From positions 62,001 through 126,000 of the forward strand of contig NZ_JAKLJA010000018.1 of the NCBI RefSeq assembly GCF_022213065.1: a DNA stretch of 64,000 nt. Direction: 5' to 3'. Made by a program: the position numbers and the translations under genes. Positions within the stretch are counted from its first letter, which is position 1; every line of letters starts with the position of its first letter. Positions 27,733 to 37,037 of the stretch are shown here, piece by piece. The notes beneath the pieces are model-generated. The model saw only the letters and a list, made by a program, of their open reading frames with translations. It was not told the DNA's origin and ran no database searches. This stretch comes from Paraburkholderia tagetis. GTDB lineage: Bacteria > Pseudomonadota > Gammaproteobacteria > Burkholderiales > Burkholderiaceae.

Positions 27733-28632
27733 TCAAGCGGCTTGAACGGGAGCCTGGGCGCTTGCCGCGGCGCTCGCGGCACCTTGCGCGTGCTCCGTAT
27801 GACACGCCGGGCAGCTCTTGCCCACGACGTAGAGCGGCGAAGCCTGCTCGGCGGGCGTGACCACGGCGCGGCAGGCGAAGCATTGCACGGTGTCGGTGGC
27901 TTCGAGTTGCGGATTGAGCGCGGTGCGCTGATCGAACACGAAGCAGTCGCCGTTGTAGTGCGCGCCGCCCACTTCCTCGAAGTACTTGAGAATGCCGCCT
28001 TCGAGCTGATAGACGTGCTCGATCCCCACTTCCTTCATATGGATGGCCGCCTTCTCGCAGCGGATGCCGCCCGTGCAGAACGACACCACGGTCTTGCCTT
28101 CGAGATCGGCGCGATTCGCCTCGATCACGCCCGGGAATTGGCTGAACTTGTCGATGCGGTAGTCGAGCGCCTTGTCGAACGTGCCGACGTCGATCTCGAA
28201 CGCGTTGCGCGTGTCGAGCATGACGACGGGGCGGCCTTCGTCGTCGAAGCCGCGATCGAGCCATTGTTTGAGCACGACCGGCGCGACCGAAGGCGCGCGG
28301 CCTTCCTCGGGGCGGATCGCGGGCTTCTTCATCGTGATGATCTCGCGCTTCAGGCGCACAAGCATGCGGTTGAAGGGGCGCGTTTCCGAGAAGCTTTCCT
28401 TGAACTGCAGCGTCGCGAATTTGCCTTCGAAGAGCGGATCGTGGTTGATGTAGTCCATGAAGGCGCGCACGTTGCCTTCATCGCCCGCGACGAACAGATT
28501 GATGCCTTCCGGTGCGAGCAGGATGGTGCCCCGCAAATCGAGTGCATGGCAGCGTTCGAGCACGAGCGGACGCCATTCGGCGGTCTTGTCGAGGGTCGCG
28601 AACTGGTAGGCGGAGAGATTGAGAATACGCAT
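27733..28632 (-). CDS. trhO: tRNA uridine(34) hydroxylase, rhodanese-like
   Basis: A 299-residue protein of the TrhO/YceA (UPF0176) family, which makes 5-hydroxyuridine at the tRNA wobble position using oxygen. An N-terminal acylphosphatase-like domain (GTILLAPEGINLFVAG) is followed by a rhodanese domain with the active-site loop SFCTGGIRCEK near residue 183. A C-terminal extension contains two Cys pairs (VQCFACRAVV, SCPACHTEH), probably binding zinc. The ATG at 28632 is the first; a TTG 6 bases upstream is possible. It forms a tRNA-wobble modification pair with gluQ downstream. Confidence 0.93.
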   Translation of the reverse strand: MRILNLSAYQFATLDKTAEWRPLVLERCHALDLRGTILLAPEGINLFVAGDEGNVRAFMDYINHDPLFEGKFATLQFKESFSETRPFNRMLVRLKREIITMKKPAIRPEEGRAPSVAPVVLKQWLDRGFDDEGRPVVMLDTRNAFEIDVGTFDKALDYRIDKFSQFPGVIEANRADLEGKTVVSFCTGGIRCEKAAIHMKEVGIEHVYQLEGGILKYFEEVGGAHYNGDCFVFDQRTALNPQLEATDTVQCFACRAVVTPAEQASPLYVVGKSCPACHTEHAQGAASAAASAQAPVQAA

Positions 28633-28835
28633 GGCCAACTTGAAAACCTGAATCGGACGGGCCCGCTGCGCAGCGGGCGTAATCCGCTATTATCCCTCAA
28701 CCCGACGCTGCGGCGCCGCTCGCGCGCCATGCCGCATGCCGCGCGAGCCTGATGGCGCGCAAGGCCTTATCCGTATGGCCGGCGCATCGCCATGCTCGCA
28801 GGCGGCGGCCAAAATCGCCGGACCGTAGAGTTACA

Positions 28836-31800
28836 ATGACGCCCATGTCAGATCCCCGCTTCGTCCATCTCCGCGTCCACTCCGAATTCTCGATTGCCGA
28901 CGGCATCGTGCGCCTCGACGACCTCGTCAAGGCGGCGGCCAAGGACGGCCAGGGCGCGCTCGCGCTCACCGACCTCGGCAATGCATTCGGCCTCGTCCGT
29001 TTCTACACCGAAGCCCGTGGCAAAGGGGTCAAACCCATTGCCGGCTGCGATGTCTGGATCATGAATCCGGACGACCGCGACAAGCCTTCGCGTCTGCTTC
29101 TGCTCGTGAAGGACAAGCGCGGTTACCTCAACCTCTGCGAACTGCTTTCCAAGGCGTGGCTCACGAATCAATATCGAGGCCGCGCGGAAATCGACGTCGC
29201 GTGGCTCGAAGCCGGGCTGGCCGAAGGGCTGCTTGCGATCTCGGGCGCGCAGCAGGGCGATGTGGGCCTCGCGCTTGCGGCGGGCAACGTCGAAAGCGCG
29301 AAGCGTCACGCGCAGCGCTGGGCGAAACTGTTCCCGAACGGCTATTACATTGAATTGCAGCGCTGCGGCCAGCCGGGCGCCGAGCAATATATCGAGCAGG
29401 CCGTGGCCATCGCGGCGCAATTGCAACTGCCGGTCGTGGCCACGCACCCGATGCAGTTCATGACCGACGAGGAATACACGGCGCACGAAGCACGCGTGTG
29501 TATTTCGGAGGGCGACATCCTCGCGAATCCGCGTCGCCCGAAGCGCTTCACGATCGACCAGCGGTTTCGCAACCAGGAAGAAATGGTCGCGCTGTTCGCG
29601 GACATTCCCTCGGCCATCGCGAACACCATCGAAATCGCGCGGCGCTGCAATCTCACGCTCGAACTCGGCAAGCCGAAGCTGCCGCTCTTTCCGACGCCCG
29701 ACGGCATGTCGCTCGACGACTACCTCGTGCAACTCTCGAAAGAGGGCCTCGAAAAGCGCCTCGTGCAGCTTTACCCCGAGGAAGCCGAACGCGAGAACGA
29801 GCGCGCGCGTTACAACGAGCGCCTCGAATTCGAGTGCGGGACCATCATCAAGATGGGCTTCCCGGGCTACTTCCTGATCGTCGCGGACTTCATCAACTGG
29901 GCGAAGAACAACGGTGTGCCGGTGGGGCCGGGCCGGGGCTCGGGCGCGGGCTCGCTGGTCGCATACGCGCTCGGCATTACCGATCTGGATCCGCTGCGCT
30001 ACAACCTGCTGTTCGAGCGCTTCCTGAATCCGGAACGCGTCTCGATGCCCGACTTCGACATCGACTTCTGCCAGCACGGGCGCGATCGCGTCATTCAGTA
30101 CGTGAAGGAGAAGTACGGCGCCGACGCGGTCTCGCAGATCGCCACCTTCGGCACCATGGCCGCGAAGGCGGCGGTGCGCGACATCGGCCGCGTGCTCGAC
30201 CTCGGCTATAACTTCACGGACGGCGTGGCGAAGCTCATTCCGTTCAAGCCGGGCAAGCACGTCACCATCGCCGATGCGATGAAGGAAGAGCCGCTCTTGC
30301 AAGAGCGCTACGACAACGAAGACGAAGTGCACCAGCTGCTCGACCTCGCGCAGCTCGTGGAAGGTCTCACGCGTAACGTGGGCATGCACGCGGGCGGCGT
30401 GCTGATCGCGCCCGGCAAGCTCACCGACTTCTGCCCGCTCTACACGCAGGGCGACGAAAGCGGCGTCGTGAGCCAGTACGACAAGGACGACGTGGAAGCC
30501 GTCGGCCTCGTGAAGTTCGACTTTCTGGGTCTCACCACGCTCACGATTCTCGACTGGGCCGAGCGCTACATCCGCATGCTCGACCCGTCGAAGAAAGACT
30601 GGTCGCTCGCCCAGGTGCCGCTCGACGACGCACCGTCGTTCCAGATCCTCAAGAAAGCGAATACGGTCGCCGTGTTCCAGCTGGAAAGCCGCGGCATGCA
30701 AGGCATGCTCAAGGACGCGCAGCCCGACCGCTTCGAGGACATCATCGCGCTCGTGGCGTTGTATCGTCCGGGTCCGATGGACCTGATTCCGAGCTTCTGC
30801 GCGCGTAAGCACGGCCGCGAAGTGGTGGAGTATCCCGATCCGCGCGTCGAACCTGTTCTGAAAGAGACCTACGGCATCATGGTCTATCAGGAGCAGGTGA
30901 TGCAGATGGCGCAGATCATCGGCGGCTACTCGCTCGGCGGCGCCGACTTGCTGCGCCGCGCGATGGGCAAGAAGAAGCCCGAGGAAATGGCCACGCACCG
31001 CGAGATTTTTGCGGAAGGCGCGGCAAAGAACGGCCTCACGCGCGAGAAGGCCGACGAGACCTTCGACTTGATGGAGAAGTTCGCGGGCTACGGCTTTAAC
31101 AAGTCGCACGCTGCGGCCTATGCGCTGCTCGCTTATCACACGGCGTGGTTGAAGGCGCACCATCCGGCCGAATTCATGGCAGCGAATATGTCGCTCGCCA
31201 TGGACGATACCGACAAGGTCAAGATTCTTTTCGAGGACTGCCTCACCAACAAGATGGTCGTGCTGCCGCCGGACGTGAACGCGTCGGCGTATCGCTTCGA
31301 GCCGGTGGCCGATGCCAACGTGGCCGAAGGCAAGCGCTCGCGCACGATCCGCTATGGCCTCGGCGCGATCAAGGGCAGCGGCCAGAACGCCATCGAGGAA
31401 ATCCTGCGCGCGCGCGAAGAAGGCGGTCTATTCAAGGACCTGTTCGACTTCTGCGAGCGCGTCGACCGCCGTCTCGTGAACCGTCGCACGATCGAGGCGA
31501 TGATCCGCGCGGGCGCGTTCGACACGATCCACGCGAATCGCGCCCAGTTGCTCGCATCGGTGCCGATGGCGATGGAAGCCGCCGAGCAGGCGAGCGCCAA
31601 CGCCATGCAGGCGGGCCTTTTCGACATGGGCGACGCGCCGCTGGCCGCGCATGAGCTGGTGGACGAGCCCGCCTGGGGCGACAAGCGCAGGCTCCAGGAA
31701 GAGAAGGGCGCACTTGGCTTCTACCTCTCGGGCCACCTGTTCGATGCCTACAAGGACGAAGTGCGGCGCTTCGTGCGCCAGAAGATCGGCGAGCTCAAGG

Positions 31801-32426
31801 AAGGGCGCGACAAGCTCGTCGCGGGCGTGATCGCTTCGCTGCGCACGCAGATGACCCAGCGCGGCAAGATGCTGATCGCGCTGCTCGACGACGGCACCGG
31901 CCAGTGCGAAGTGACGGTGTTCAACGAGCAATACGAGGCGCACAAGGCGCTCTTCAAGGAAGACGAGCTACTCGTCGTGCAGGGCGGGGCGCGCAACGAC
32001 GCGTTCACGGGCGGTATCCGCTTCACGGTGGATACCGTGATGGATCTGGAGCGCGCCCGCAGCCGCTACGCGCAGGCCGTGAAGGTGCAGATGAACGGCA
32101 ACGCCAATGCAGGCGCGCTGCGCACGGTGCTCGAAGCGCATCGCGCGAAGCCCGACGACTCGCTGCCGGCGCCCGTGGTGGAGACGCGCGGGCGTGGCGG
32201 TCGCGATGGCGGCGGTGGTGGTGGCAGCTACGGTGGCGGCGGCCGGGGCCGCGAGCGCGAGCAGGTCGTCATTCCGAACGGCCTCGCGGTGCAGATCGTC
32301 TATAGCAACGAGCGCGCGCAAGGCGAGGTGCGTCTGGGCGACGCGTGGCGCGTGAAGCCCACCGACGACCTGCTCGCCGCGTTGCGTGGCGAGTTCGCAG
32401 GCAGCTCCATCGAGATCGTTTATTGA
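28836..32426 (+). CDS. dnaE: DNA polymerase III alpha subunit
   Basis: About 1,196 residues, the replicative polymerase catalytic subunit. In order: PHP domain (HLRVHSEFSIADG), then the palm with the active-site Asp pair in PDFDIDFCQHGRDR near residue 406. Next come fingers and the tandem helix-hairpin-helix (TREKADETFDLMEKFAGYGFNKSHAAAY), and an OB fold (LVAGVIASLRTQMTQRGKM). Between the OB fold and the last 50 residues there is a Gly-rich insertion (about residues 1118-1145, GGRDGGGGGGSYGGGG), not usual for DnaE. ATGs at 28836 and 28845 are both possible; 28836 has a GAG 5 bases upstream. The gene overlaps the convergent glycosyltransferase by 7 bases. Confidence 0.95.
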   Translation: MTPMSDPRFVHLRVHSEFSIADGIVRLDDLVKAAAKDGQGALALTDLGNAFGLVRFYTEARGKGVKPIAGCDVWIMNPDDRDKPSRLLLLVKDKRGYLNLCELLSKAWLTNQYRGRAEIDVAWLEAGLAEGLLAISGAQQGDVGLALAAGNVESAKRHAQRWAKLFPNGYYIELQRCGQPGAEQYIEQAVAIAAQLQLPVVATHPMQFMTDEEYTAHEARVCISEGDILANPRRPKRFTIDQRFRNQEEMVALFADIPSAIANTIEIARRCNLTLELGKPKLPLFPTPDGMSLDDYLVQLSKEGLEKRLVQLYPEEAERENERARYNERLEFECGTIIKMGFPGYFLIVADFINWAKNNGVPVGPGRGSGAGSLVAYALGITDLDPLRYNLLFERFLNPERVSMPDFDIDFCQHGRDRVIQYVKEKYGADAVSQIATFGTMAAKAAVRDIGRVLDLGYNFTDGVAKLIPFKPGKHVTIADAMKEEPLLQERYDNEDEVHQLLDLAQLVEGLTRNVGMHAGGVLIAPGKLTDFCPLYTQGDESGVVSQYDKDDVEAVGLVKFDFLGLTTLTILDWAERYIRMLDPSKKDWSLAQVPLDDAPSFQILKKANTVAVFQLESRGMQGMLKDAQPDRFEDIIALVALYRPGPMDLIPSFCARKHGREVVEYPDPRVEPVLKETYGIMVYQEQVMQMAQIIGGYSLGGADLLRRAMGKKKPEEMATHREIFAEGAAKNGLTREKADETFDLMEKFAGYGFNKSHAAAYALLAYHTAWLKAHHPAEFMAANMSLAMDDTDKVKILFEDCLTNKMVVLPPDVNASAYRFEPVADANVAEGKRSRTIRYGLGAIKGSGQNAIEEILRAREEGGLFKDLFDFCERVDRRLVNRRTIEAMIRAGAFDTIHANRAQLLASVPMAMEAAEQASANAMQAGLFDMGDAPLAAHELVDEPAWGDKRRLQEEKGALGFYLSGHLFDAYKDEVRRFVRQKIGELKEGRDKLVAGVIASLRTQMTQRGKMLIALLDDGTGQCEVTVFNEQYEAHKALFKEDELLVVQGGARNDAFTGGIRFTVDTVMDLERARSRYAQAVKVQMNGNANAGALRTVLEAHRAKPDDSLPAPVVETRGRGGRDGGGGGGSYGGGGRGREREQVVIPNGLAVQIVYSNERAQGEVRLGDAWRVKPTDDLLAALRGEFAGSSIEIVY

Positions 32427-33202
32427 TCGGTCTTCAGCGCGCGCTCGGCAGGGTGGCCGTTGAGTAGCGTGAGCTTGAGAAAGCGGTAATAAACCGTTTC
32501 CGCGTTGAACACCGCAATCATGAAGCCCGCGCGGCCATCCAGAAACCCCGCACGCAGCACGTAGGTGCGCACGAACGCCCATGCGCCACGCACCACCGCC
32601 TTGCCGACGCTGCCGCCCTTGCCGGCGGCTGCGCGCTGCTCGGCGCCCGCACTCGAATAGGCGTCGAGCTTGCGCAACACGTCGTCGAAATCCGTGTAGG
32701 AGTAGTGCAGCAACTTGCCTTCGAGTCGTTGCGCGCTCGCCGTGAAGACGAGCCGCTCATGCACGAGGGCATCGGAGAAGCGCGCGGTGCCGCGCCGGAA
32801 CAGCCGCGGAATCCAGTCGGGATACCAGCCGCTGTGGCGAATCCACGAGCCGCAGAAGCTCGAGAGCCGGTCGACGGCGTAGACGTCGGTCACCGGCGCG
32901 GCGATGGCTGCGCGGATCGAGCCGGCCAGTTCAGGCGAGACGATTTCGTCGGCATCGATCGAGAGAATCCAGTCCGTTGCCAATGCGTCGATTGCGCGGT
33001 TTTTTTGTGTGCCAAAGCCCGGCCAGGTCGTTTCCTCGATGACGCGTGCGCCGTGGGCGCGGGCGATTTCTGTAGTACCGTCGGTGCTGCCGCTGTCGAT
33101 GACGACGATGTCGTGGGCGAACGACAGCGCGTCGAGGCATTGAGCGAGCCGCGAGGCGGCGTTTTTCGTAATGATGGCGACGCCGAGCGTGGTCTGTGTC
33201 AT
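32420..33202 (-). CDS. family 2 glycosyltransferase, LPS-core WaaE/KdtX-like
   Basis: A 260-residue GT-A glycosyltransferase. The nucleotide-sugar region is visible as VAIITKNAASRLAQCL and VVIDSGSTDGTTEIA, with the metal-binding DAD in LSIDADEIVS. The middle motif FCGSWIRHSGWYPDWIPRLFRRG is typical of the WaaE/KdtX group that adds glucose or heptose branches to the inner LPS core. It is a cytoplasmic-face enzyme. The location, divergent from msbA with a 291-base gap, fits lipopolysaccharide assembly. The acceptor cannot be read from sequence. Confidence 0.85.
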   Translation of the reverse strand: MTQTTLGVAIITKNAASRLAQCLDALSFAHDIVVIDSGSTDGTTEIARAHGARVIEETTWPGFGTQKNRAIDALATDWILSIDADEIVSPELAGSIRAAIAAPVTDVYAVDRLSSFCGSWIRHSGWYPDWIPRLFRRGTARFSDALVHERLVFTASAQRLEGKLLHYSYTDFDDVLRKLDAYSSAGAEQRAAAGKGGSVGKAVVRGAWAFVRTYVLRAGFLDGRAGFMIAVFNAETVYYRFLKLTLLNGHPAERALKTDQ

Positions 33203-33304
33203 GCGACTGTTTCGTGTGGAAATGCGCCGGGAGGCGCGCCTGGCAAGTATATACATAGCGGCACATACGCATGTCGCATGCACGGGTGTCCCGCTTCGAA
33301 CGTA

Positions 33305-33310
33305 TACAAT
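33305..33310 (+). promoter_or_regulatory. -10 candidate upstream of msbA
   Basis: TACAAT in the context CGTATACAATGCTG, about 185 bases before msbA. No good -35 is 16-18 bases upstream. The remaining 290-base GT2-msbA gap shows no gene. Confidence 0.25.
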
Positions 33311-33493
33311 GCTGTGCCTTGCGGTTGGCCCGCGTAGCCGGGGGCCGCAGGGACGTTGATCTGGGCGACCCGCCCATGACCGGGCTGTATCTGGGGCGCT
33401 AACAGAACCGGAGTCAGTGCGTCCTGCGCATGGCTCCTGTCGCGTCACCCAAAAATAAGCCGATTTCCAGTACACGCCTTTCCAGAGGATGCC

Positions 33494-35287
33494 TTGAGCG
33501 AGACCTCCCGACAATCCACCCTCAGCAAACCGATCGGCTCCGGCACGAAGTCCAGTGCCGCATCGGTCGGACGGCGCCTCTGGCCGTATATCAAGCCGCT
33601 CATCTGGGTGGCGATTGCGGCCATCGTCACGCTTGCGATCGTGGCTGCGACCGAGGCCGGCATTCCCGCGCTCCTCAAGCCGCTGCTCGACCACGGCTTC
33701 GGCACCAAGGGCAGCCCTAACGCCAGATGGATCGTCCCGGCCGCCGTGATCGGTCTCGCGCTCGTGCGCGGCCTCACGCAGTACGCGTCCGGCTATCTGC
33801 TCCAGTACATGACCAACAAGATTCTGCTCGAGCTACGCCTGAAGATGTTCGAGCGCATGATTCATGCGAGCGTCGGCTTCTTTCAGCGCGAGACGGCGAG
33901 CACGGTCATCAACGCGATCGTGTTCGAGGTCAACCAGATCCTGGGCGTGCTGTTGAGCGTGCTGGTCACCTCCGTGCGCGACTCGCTCACGGTGATCTTC
34001 CTGCTGGGCTACCTGTTCATTCTCAACTGGCGCCTCACCTTGATCGTGGCCGTGCTGCTGCCGGCCATCGGCTGGCTCGTCAGCAAGATCAACCGGCGCC
34101 TGCGCCGCCTGAACCGCGAGCACCAGGCGCTCACGAACGAGTTGTCGTACATCGTCGAAGAGACGGTGGGCGGCTACAAGGTCGTCAAGGTTCACAACGG
34201 CGAGCAGTACGAAATGGACCGCTTCGGCGAGATGAGCAAGCGCCTGCGCGGCTATCAGATGCGCATGACGATCTCGGGCGGCCTTGCGCAGCCGATCACG
34301 CAGTTCCTCGCCTCGATCGCGCTGGCGGTCGTCATCACGATCGCGGTGGTGCAAGCCTCGCACGACCAGACGACCGTGGGCGGCTTCGTCGCCTTCGTGA
34401 CGTCGATGCTGCTCGTGATCTCGCCGCTCAAGCATTTGATCGACGTGAACCAGCCGCTGCAACGCGGCATGACGGCCGCCGAGCTCATTTTCGGCCTGAT
34501 CGACGAGCCGGCCGAGCCGGCGGGCGGCGGCAAGCCGCTCGAGCGCGCGCGTGGCGAGATCGAGTTTCGCAACGTGTCGTTCTCCTATGGGCCCGGTACG
34601 CGCTCGATCCTCGATAACGTGACGTTCAGCGCGGCGCCGGGCGAGATGATCGCGCTGGCAGGCCCCTCGGGTAGCGGCAAGACCACGCTCGTGAACCTGC
34701 TGCCGCGCTTTTTCGATCCGAGCGGCGGCGCGATTCTCGTCGACGGCGTGCCGCTGCCGGAGTACGACATCCACGCGCTGCGCAGCCAGATTGCGCTGGT
34801 GAGCCAGGACGTGACGCTCTTTAACGACACCGTCGCGAACAACGTGGCCTACGGCGAGAAGGCCGACGCGGCACGCGTCGAAGACGCGCTGCGCGCGGCC
34901 AACCTCTGGGATACGATCTCGGCGCTGCCCGAAGGCATCGCAACGCTGGTCGGCGACAACGGCATGAAGCTCTCGGGCGGGCAGCGGCAGCGTCTCGCGA
35001 TCGCGCGCGCGATCTACAAGGACGCGCCGATCCTGATTCTCGACGAAGCGACTTCAGCGCTCGACTCGGAGTCGGAGCGCCATGTGCAGGCGGCGCTCGA
35101 AACGCTGATGAAGGGCCGCACGACGCTCGTGATCGCGCATCGGCTCTCGACCATCGAGCGCGCGGACCGCATTCTCGTGATGGAGGCGGGCCGCATCGCC
35201 GAGCGCGGCTCGCACCAGCAACTGCTCGAACAGCGCGGGCTGTACGCGCATCTGCATAAGATCCAGTTCCAGCAGAACGCGGCGTGA
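33494..35287 (+). CDS. msbA: lipid A export ABC transporter (MsbA flippase)
   Basis: A 597-residue half-transporter that flips lipid A-core across the inner membrane. Six membrane helices (about residues 30-330) are followed by the ATPase domain: Walker A GPSGSGKTTLVN near 390, Q-loop LVSQDVTLFND, signature LSGGQRQRLAIARA near 494, Walker B ILILDEATSALD, and the H-loop His. The start is a TTG at 33494 with AGAGGA 6 bases upstream; an ATG just before it (33490) runs straight into a stop in another frame. Clustered with glycosyltransferases and an O-antigen-ligase-like gene. Confidence 0.93.
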   Translation: MSETSRQSTLSKPIGSGTKSSAASVGRRLWPYIKPLIWVAIAAIVTLAIVAATEAGIPALLKPLLDHGFGTKGSPNARWIVPAAVIGLALVRGLTQYASGYLLQYMTNKILLELRLKMFERMIHASVGFFQRETASTVINAIVFEVNQILGVLLSVLVTSVRDSLTVIFLLGYLFILNWRLTLIVAVLLPAIGWLVSKINRRLRRLNREHQALTNELSYIVEETVGGYKVVKVHNGEQYEMDRFGEMSKRLRGYQMRMTISGGLAQPITQFLASIALAVVITIAVVQASHDQTTVGGFVAFVTSMLLVISPLKHLIDVNQPLQRGMTAAELIFGLIDEPAEPAGGGKPLERARGEIEFRNVSFSYGPGTRSILDNVTFSAAPGEMIALAGPSGSGKTTLVNLLPRFFDPSGGAILVDGVPLPEYDIHALRSQIALVSQDVTLFNDTVANNVAYGEKADAARVEDALRAANLWDTISALPEGIATLVGDNGMKLSGGQRQRLAIARAIYKDAPILILDEATSALDSESERHVQAALETLMKGRTTLVIAHRLSTIERADRILVMEAGRIAERGSHQQLLEQRGLYAHLHKIQFQQNAA

Positions 35288-35299
35288 GCGTCGGAGTGG

Positions 35300-35320
35300 G
35301 GCGCCCGATGTTCGGGCGCC
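35300..35320. terminator. hairpin after msbA, possible terminator
   Basis: GGCGCCCGA and TCGGGCGCC form a 9-bp stem around TGT, 13 bases after the msbA stop. The following TTGCGGCTTG is only weakly T-rich, so termination is uncertain. Confidence 0.5.
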
Positions 35321-35435
35321 TTGCGGCTTGTGCCGGGCCCCAACGGGCTGTACTACGAAGCGCGGCGCTTTCCGGCTAGCCCGGGGGCCGTGGGTGGATC
35401 AGCGAGTTGAGGCGGTGCAGCCACGCCGCGGCGGC

Positions 35436-36710
35436 TCAGTGCGCTGTCGCGCTGCCTTCGAGTTCGCGCTTGCGCGACGCGATGATCGCCAGGAAAACAG
35501 CCGTGAGCAGCGAGATCAGGACGACGACCTGGATCGGCACCAGCACGTCGATCGTGAGCCCGAAGAGGATCGTACTGAACGACACCGCGAGGCCGCTGCA
35601 GGCGGCGGTGCGGATGACCGTGTCGGCGGCGCGGCACGCGCGCCAGAAATAGACCGACGTCCCGAAGTAGAGCAGAAATAGGGTTGCGGCGCCCATGGCG
35701 CCCATTTCGGCGATGGCCGAGAAGAAGTCGCTGTGCGCGCGCTCATTGACGATCTGCTGGCTGGCCTCGCCGTGCTGCGCGAGATCGGCGAGCGCCAGTT
35801 TCAGGTGACCCTTGCCCACGCCGTAGACCGGATGGCGCTCGAACAGCGTCACCGATGCGTTCCAGAGCTGCAGGCGCAGCCCCACCGAGGTGTCCTTGTC
35901 GCCGCGTTGCATGAGGGCAAAATCGGAGCTGGCGTCGGCCACGCGGTGGCGAATGCCATTTGTCGAAAACAGCGCGCCGGCGGCTGCGGCGAGCAGCACC
36001 AGCGTCACGACCACGCGTTTCCAGTGCGAAAACCAACCGTACTGCACGCCGAGCAGGAGTGCGAAGACGGGTACCGCGATCCAGCCGCCGCGCGTGCCTG
36101 AAAGATACGAAACGAAGCCGCCCGCCACGAGCGCGGCGAGTTTGACGATAAGCGCGAGTGGGCGCGCCTTGCGGTCCCAGCCGAAGGTGAATATCGAGAG
36201 GAAGGCGAACAGCAGGGCCGTGTCGCCGAACGGGATCGCATTCGTGTAGTAGTTCGAGAGGCGCTCGGTATCGTTCCAGCCGCCGGCGGGGCGGTCGATG
36301 AAAACCCAGGCGCTCGCTGCGAGCGCACCGAGTGCACAACCCCAGCCGACGACCGTGAGGCGGCGCGAAGGCAGGCGGCTAAGCAGCAGGAAGATCGGCA
36401 GCGCGAGCGCGAGGCGCGAGAGGGCGTCGAACTGGTGTGGCGCCCAGTAGCCGAGCAGCGGCTGCTGGAGCACGACCACGACGAGCGGGGCGAGCATCGC
36501 GGCCGTGTACCAGCGGTATTCGCACCACGGCGCGAAATAGCTGCGGTCGTGACGATATGTGTACGCGCCATAAAGCGCAAACGCCAGCAGCAGGAAAAAG
36601 CAGTAACCCGTACCGCCGCGCCAGACCAGATTCGTGGCGGGTCCAACCGCGAGTAGCAGGGTAACGATTGGAGCCAGGCGGCGAAGATAGGTCGTCGTAT
36701 CGTGATTCAT
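35436..36710 (-). CDS. O-antigen ligase/polymerase family membrane protein (WaaL/Wzy_C)
   Basis: A 424-residue inner-membrane protein with about 10-11 hydrophobic helices and the large periplasmic loop typical of the Wzy_C (PF04932) family. Conserved pieces are the loop-start Arg in LSGTRGGWIAVPV and the loop motif ERHPVYGVGKGHLKLAL with His in NERAHSDFFSAIAEMG. Family members join O-antigen to lipid A-core (WaaL) or polymerise it (Wzy); the two cannot be separated here. Neighbouring msbA and glycosyltransferases favour the ligase role. Start ATG at 36710. Confidence 0.85.
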   Translation of the reverse strand: MNHDTTTYLRRLAPIVTLLLAVGPATNLVWRGGTGYCFFLLLAFALYGAYTYRHDRSYFAPWCEYRWYTAAMLAPLVVVVLQQPLLGYWAPHQFDALSRLALALPIFLLLSRLPSRRLTVVGWGCALGALAASAWVFIDRPAGGWNDTERLSNYYTNAIPFGDTALLFAFLSIFTFGWDRKARPLALIVKLAALVAGGFVSYLSGTRGGWIAVPVFALLLGVQYGWFSHWKRVVVTLVLLAAAAGALFSTNGIRHRVADASSDFALMQRGDKDTSVGLRLQLWNASVTLFERHPVYGVGKGHLKLALADLAQHGEASQQIVNERAHSDFFSAIAEMGAMGAATLFLLYFGTSVYFWRACRAADTVIRTAACSGLAVSFSTILFGLTIDVLVPIQVVVLISLLTAVFLAIIASRKRELEGSATAH

Positions 36711-36842
36711 GTCGGCCGGCGCAAATCGGATGGGCAGTCAGTTGTTATGTCGGTGTAGCCGGGCAGTTGCGCCGTTGCGCTCGCTCGGCCAGCATAAGCC
36801 TGTCATCGGGGCGGACAGGTCCTGCTGCCCATTAGCCGAACG

Positions 36843-36848
36843 ATTATA
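36843..36848 (-). promoter_or_regulatory. -10 element for the O-antigen-ligase-like gene
   Basis: TATAAT on the minus strand in GGTATAATCG, perfect consensus; the upstream bases are C-rich and lack a good -35. Confidence 0.4.
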
Positions 36849-36985
36849 CCGGAGGGGGTTTTGGGTATGCGCGATGCGCTGACGGACATAGCGCTTGGCG
36901 TATTACAGGACTTTCCGCAGATTGAGTAGGACATGGCTTGGCCTGGAAGCGCGGAAGGCATCGCTGTTGCACGGAACTGGCGCTT

Positions 36986-36991
36986 TATAAT
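36986..36991 (+). promoter_or_regulatory. -10 element for the GT4 gene
   Basis: TATAAT in CGCTTTATAATCGG, perfect consensus, 46 bases from the ATG. The hexamer 17 bases upstream (GCTGTT) is a weak -35. Confidence 0.45.
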
Positions 36992-37037
36992 CGGCCCACG
37001 CGAAATTTGCGCGCAATCATTTTTTGTCGGACGGGTC

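Larger units (their letters stand above)
36711..37037. other. divergent promoter region, ligase-like gene and GT4
   Basis: 327 bases with no supported gene. On the minus strand a perfect TATAAT lies at 36848-36843 (about 135 bases before the ligase-like ATG). On the plus strand a perfect TATAAT lies at 36986-36991, 46 bases before the GT4 start. Neither has a strong -35. Confidence 0.5.

Noticed and set aside
28848..31163. 771-codon antisense open frame inside dnaE
   Set aside because: High GC and codon bias of dnaE keep the opposite strand open; the translation is Arg/His/Val-rich with no domain, and the dnaE frame carries all known motifs.
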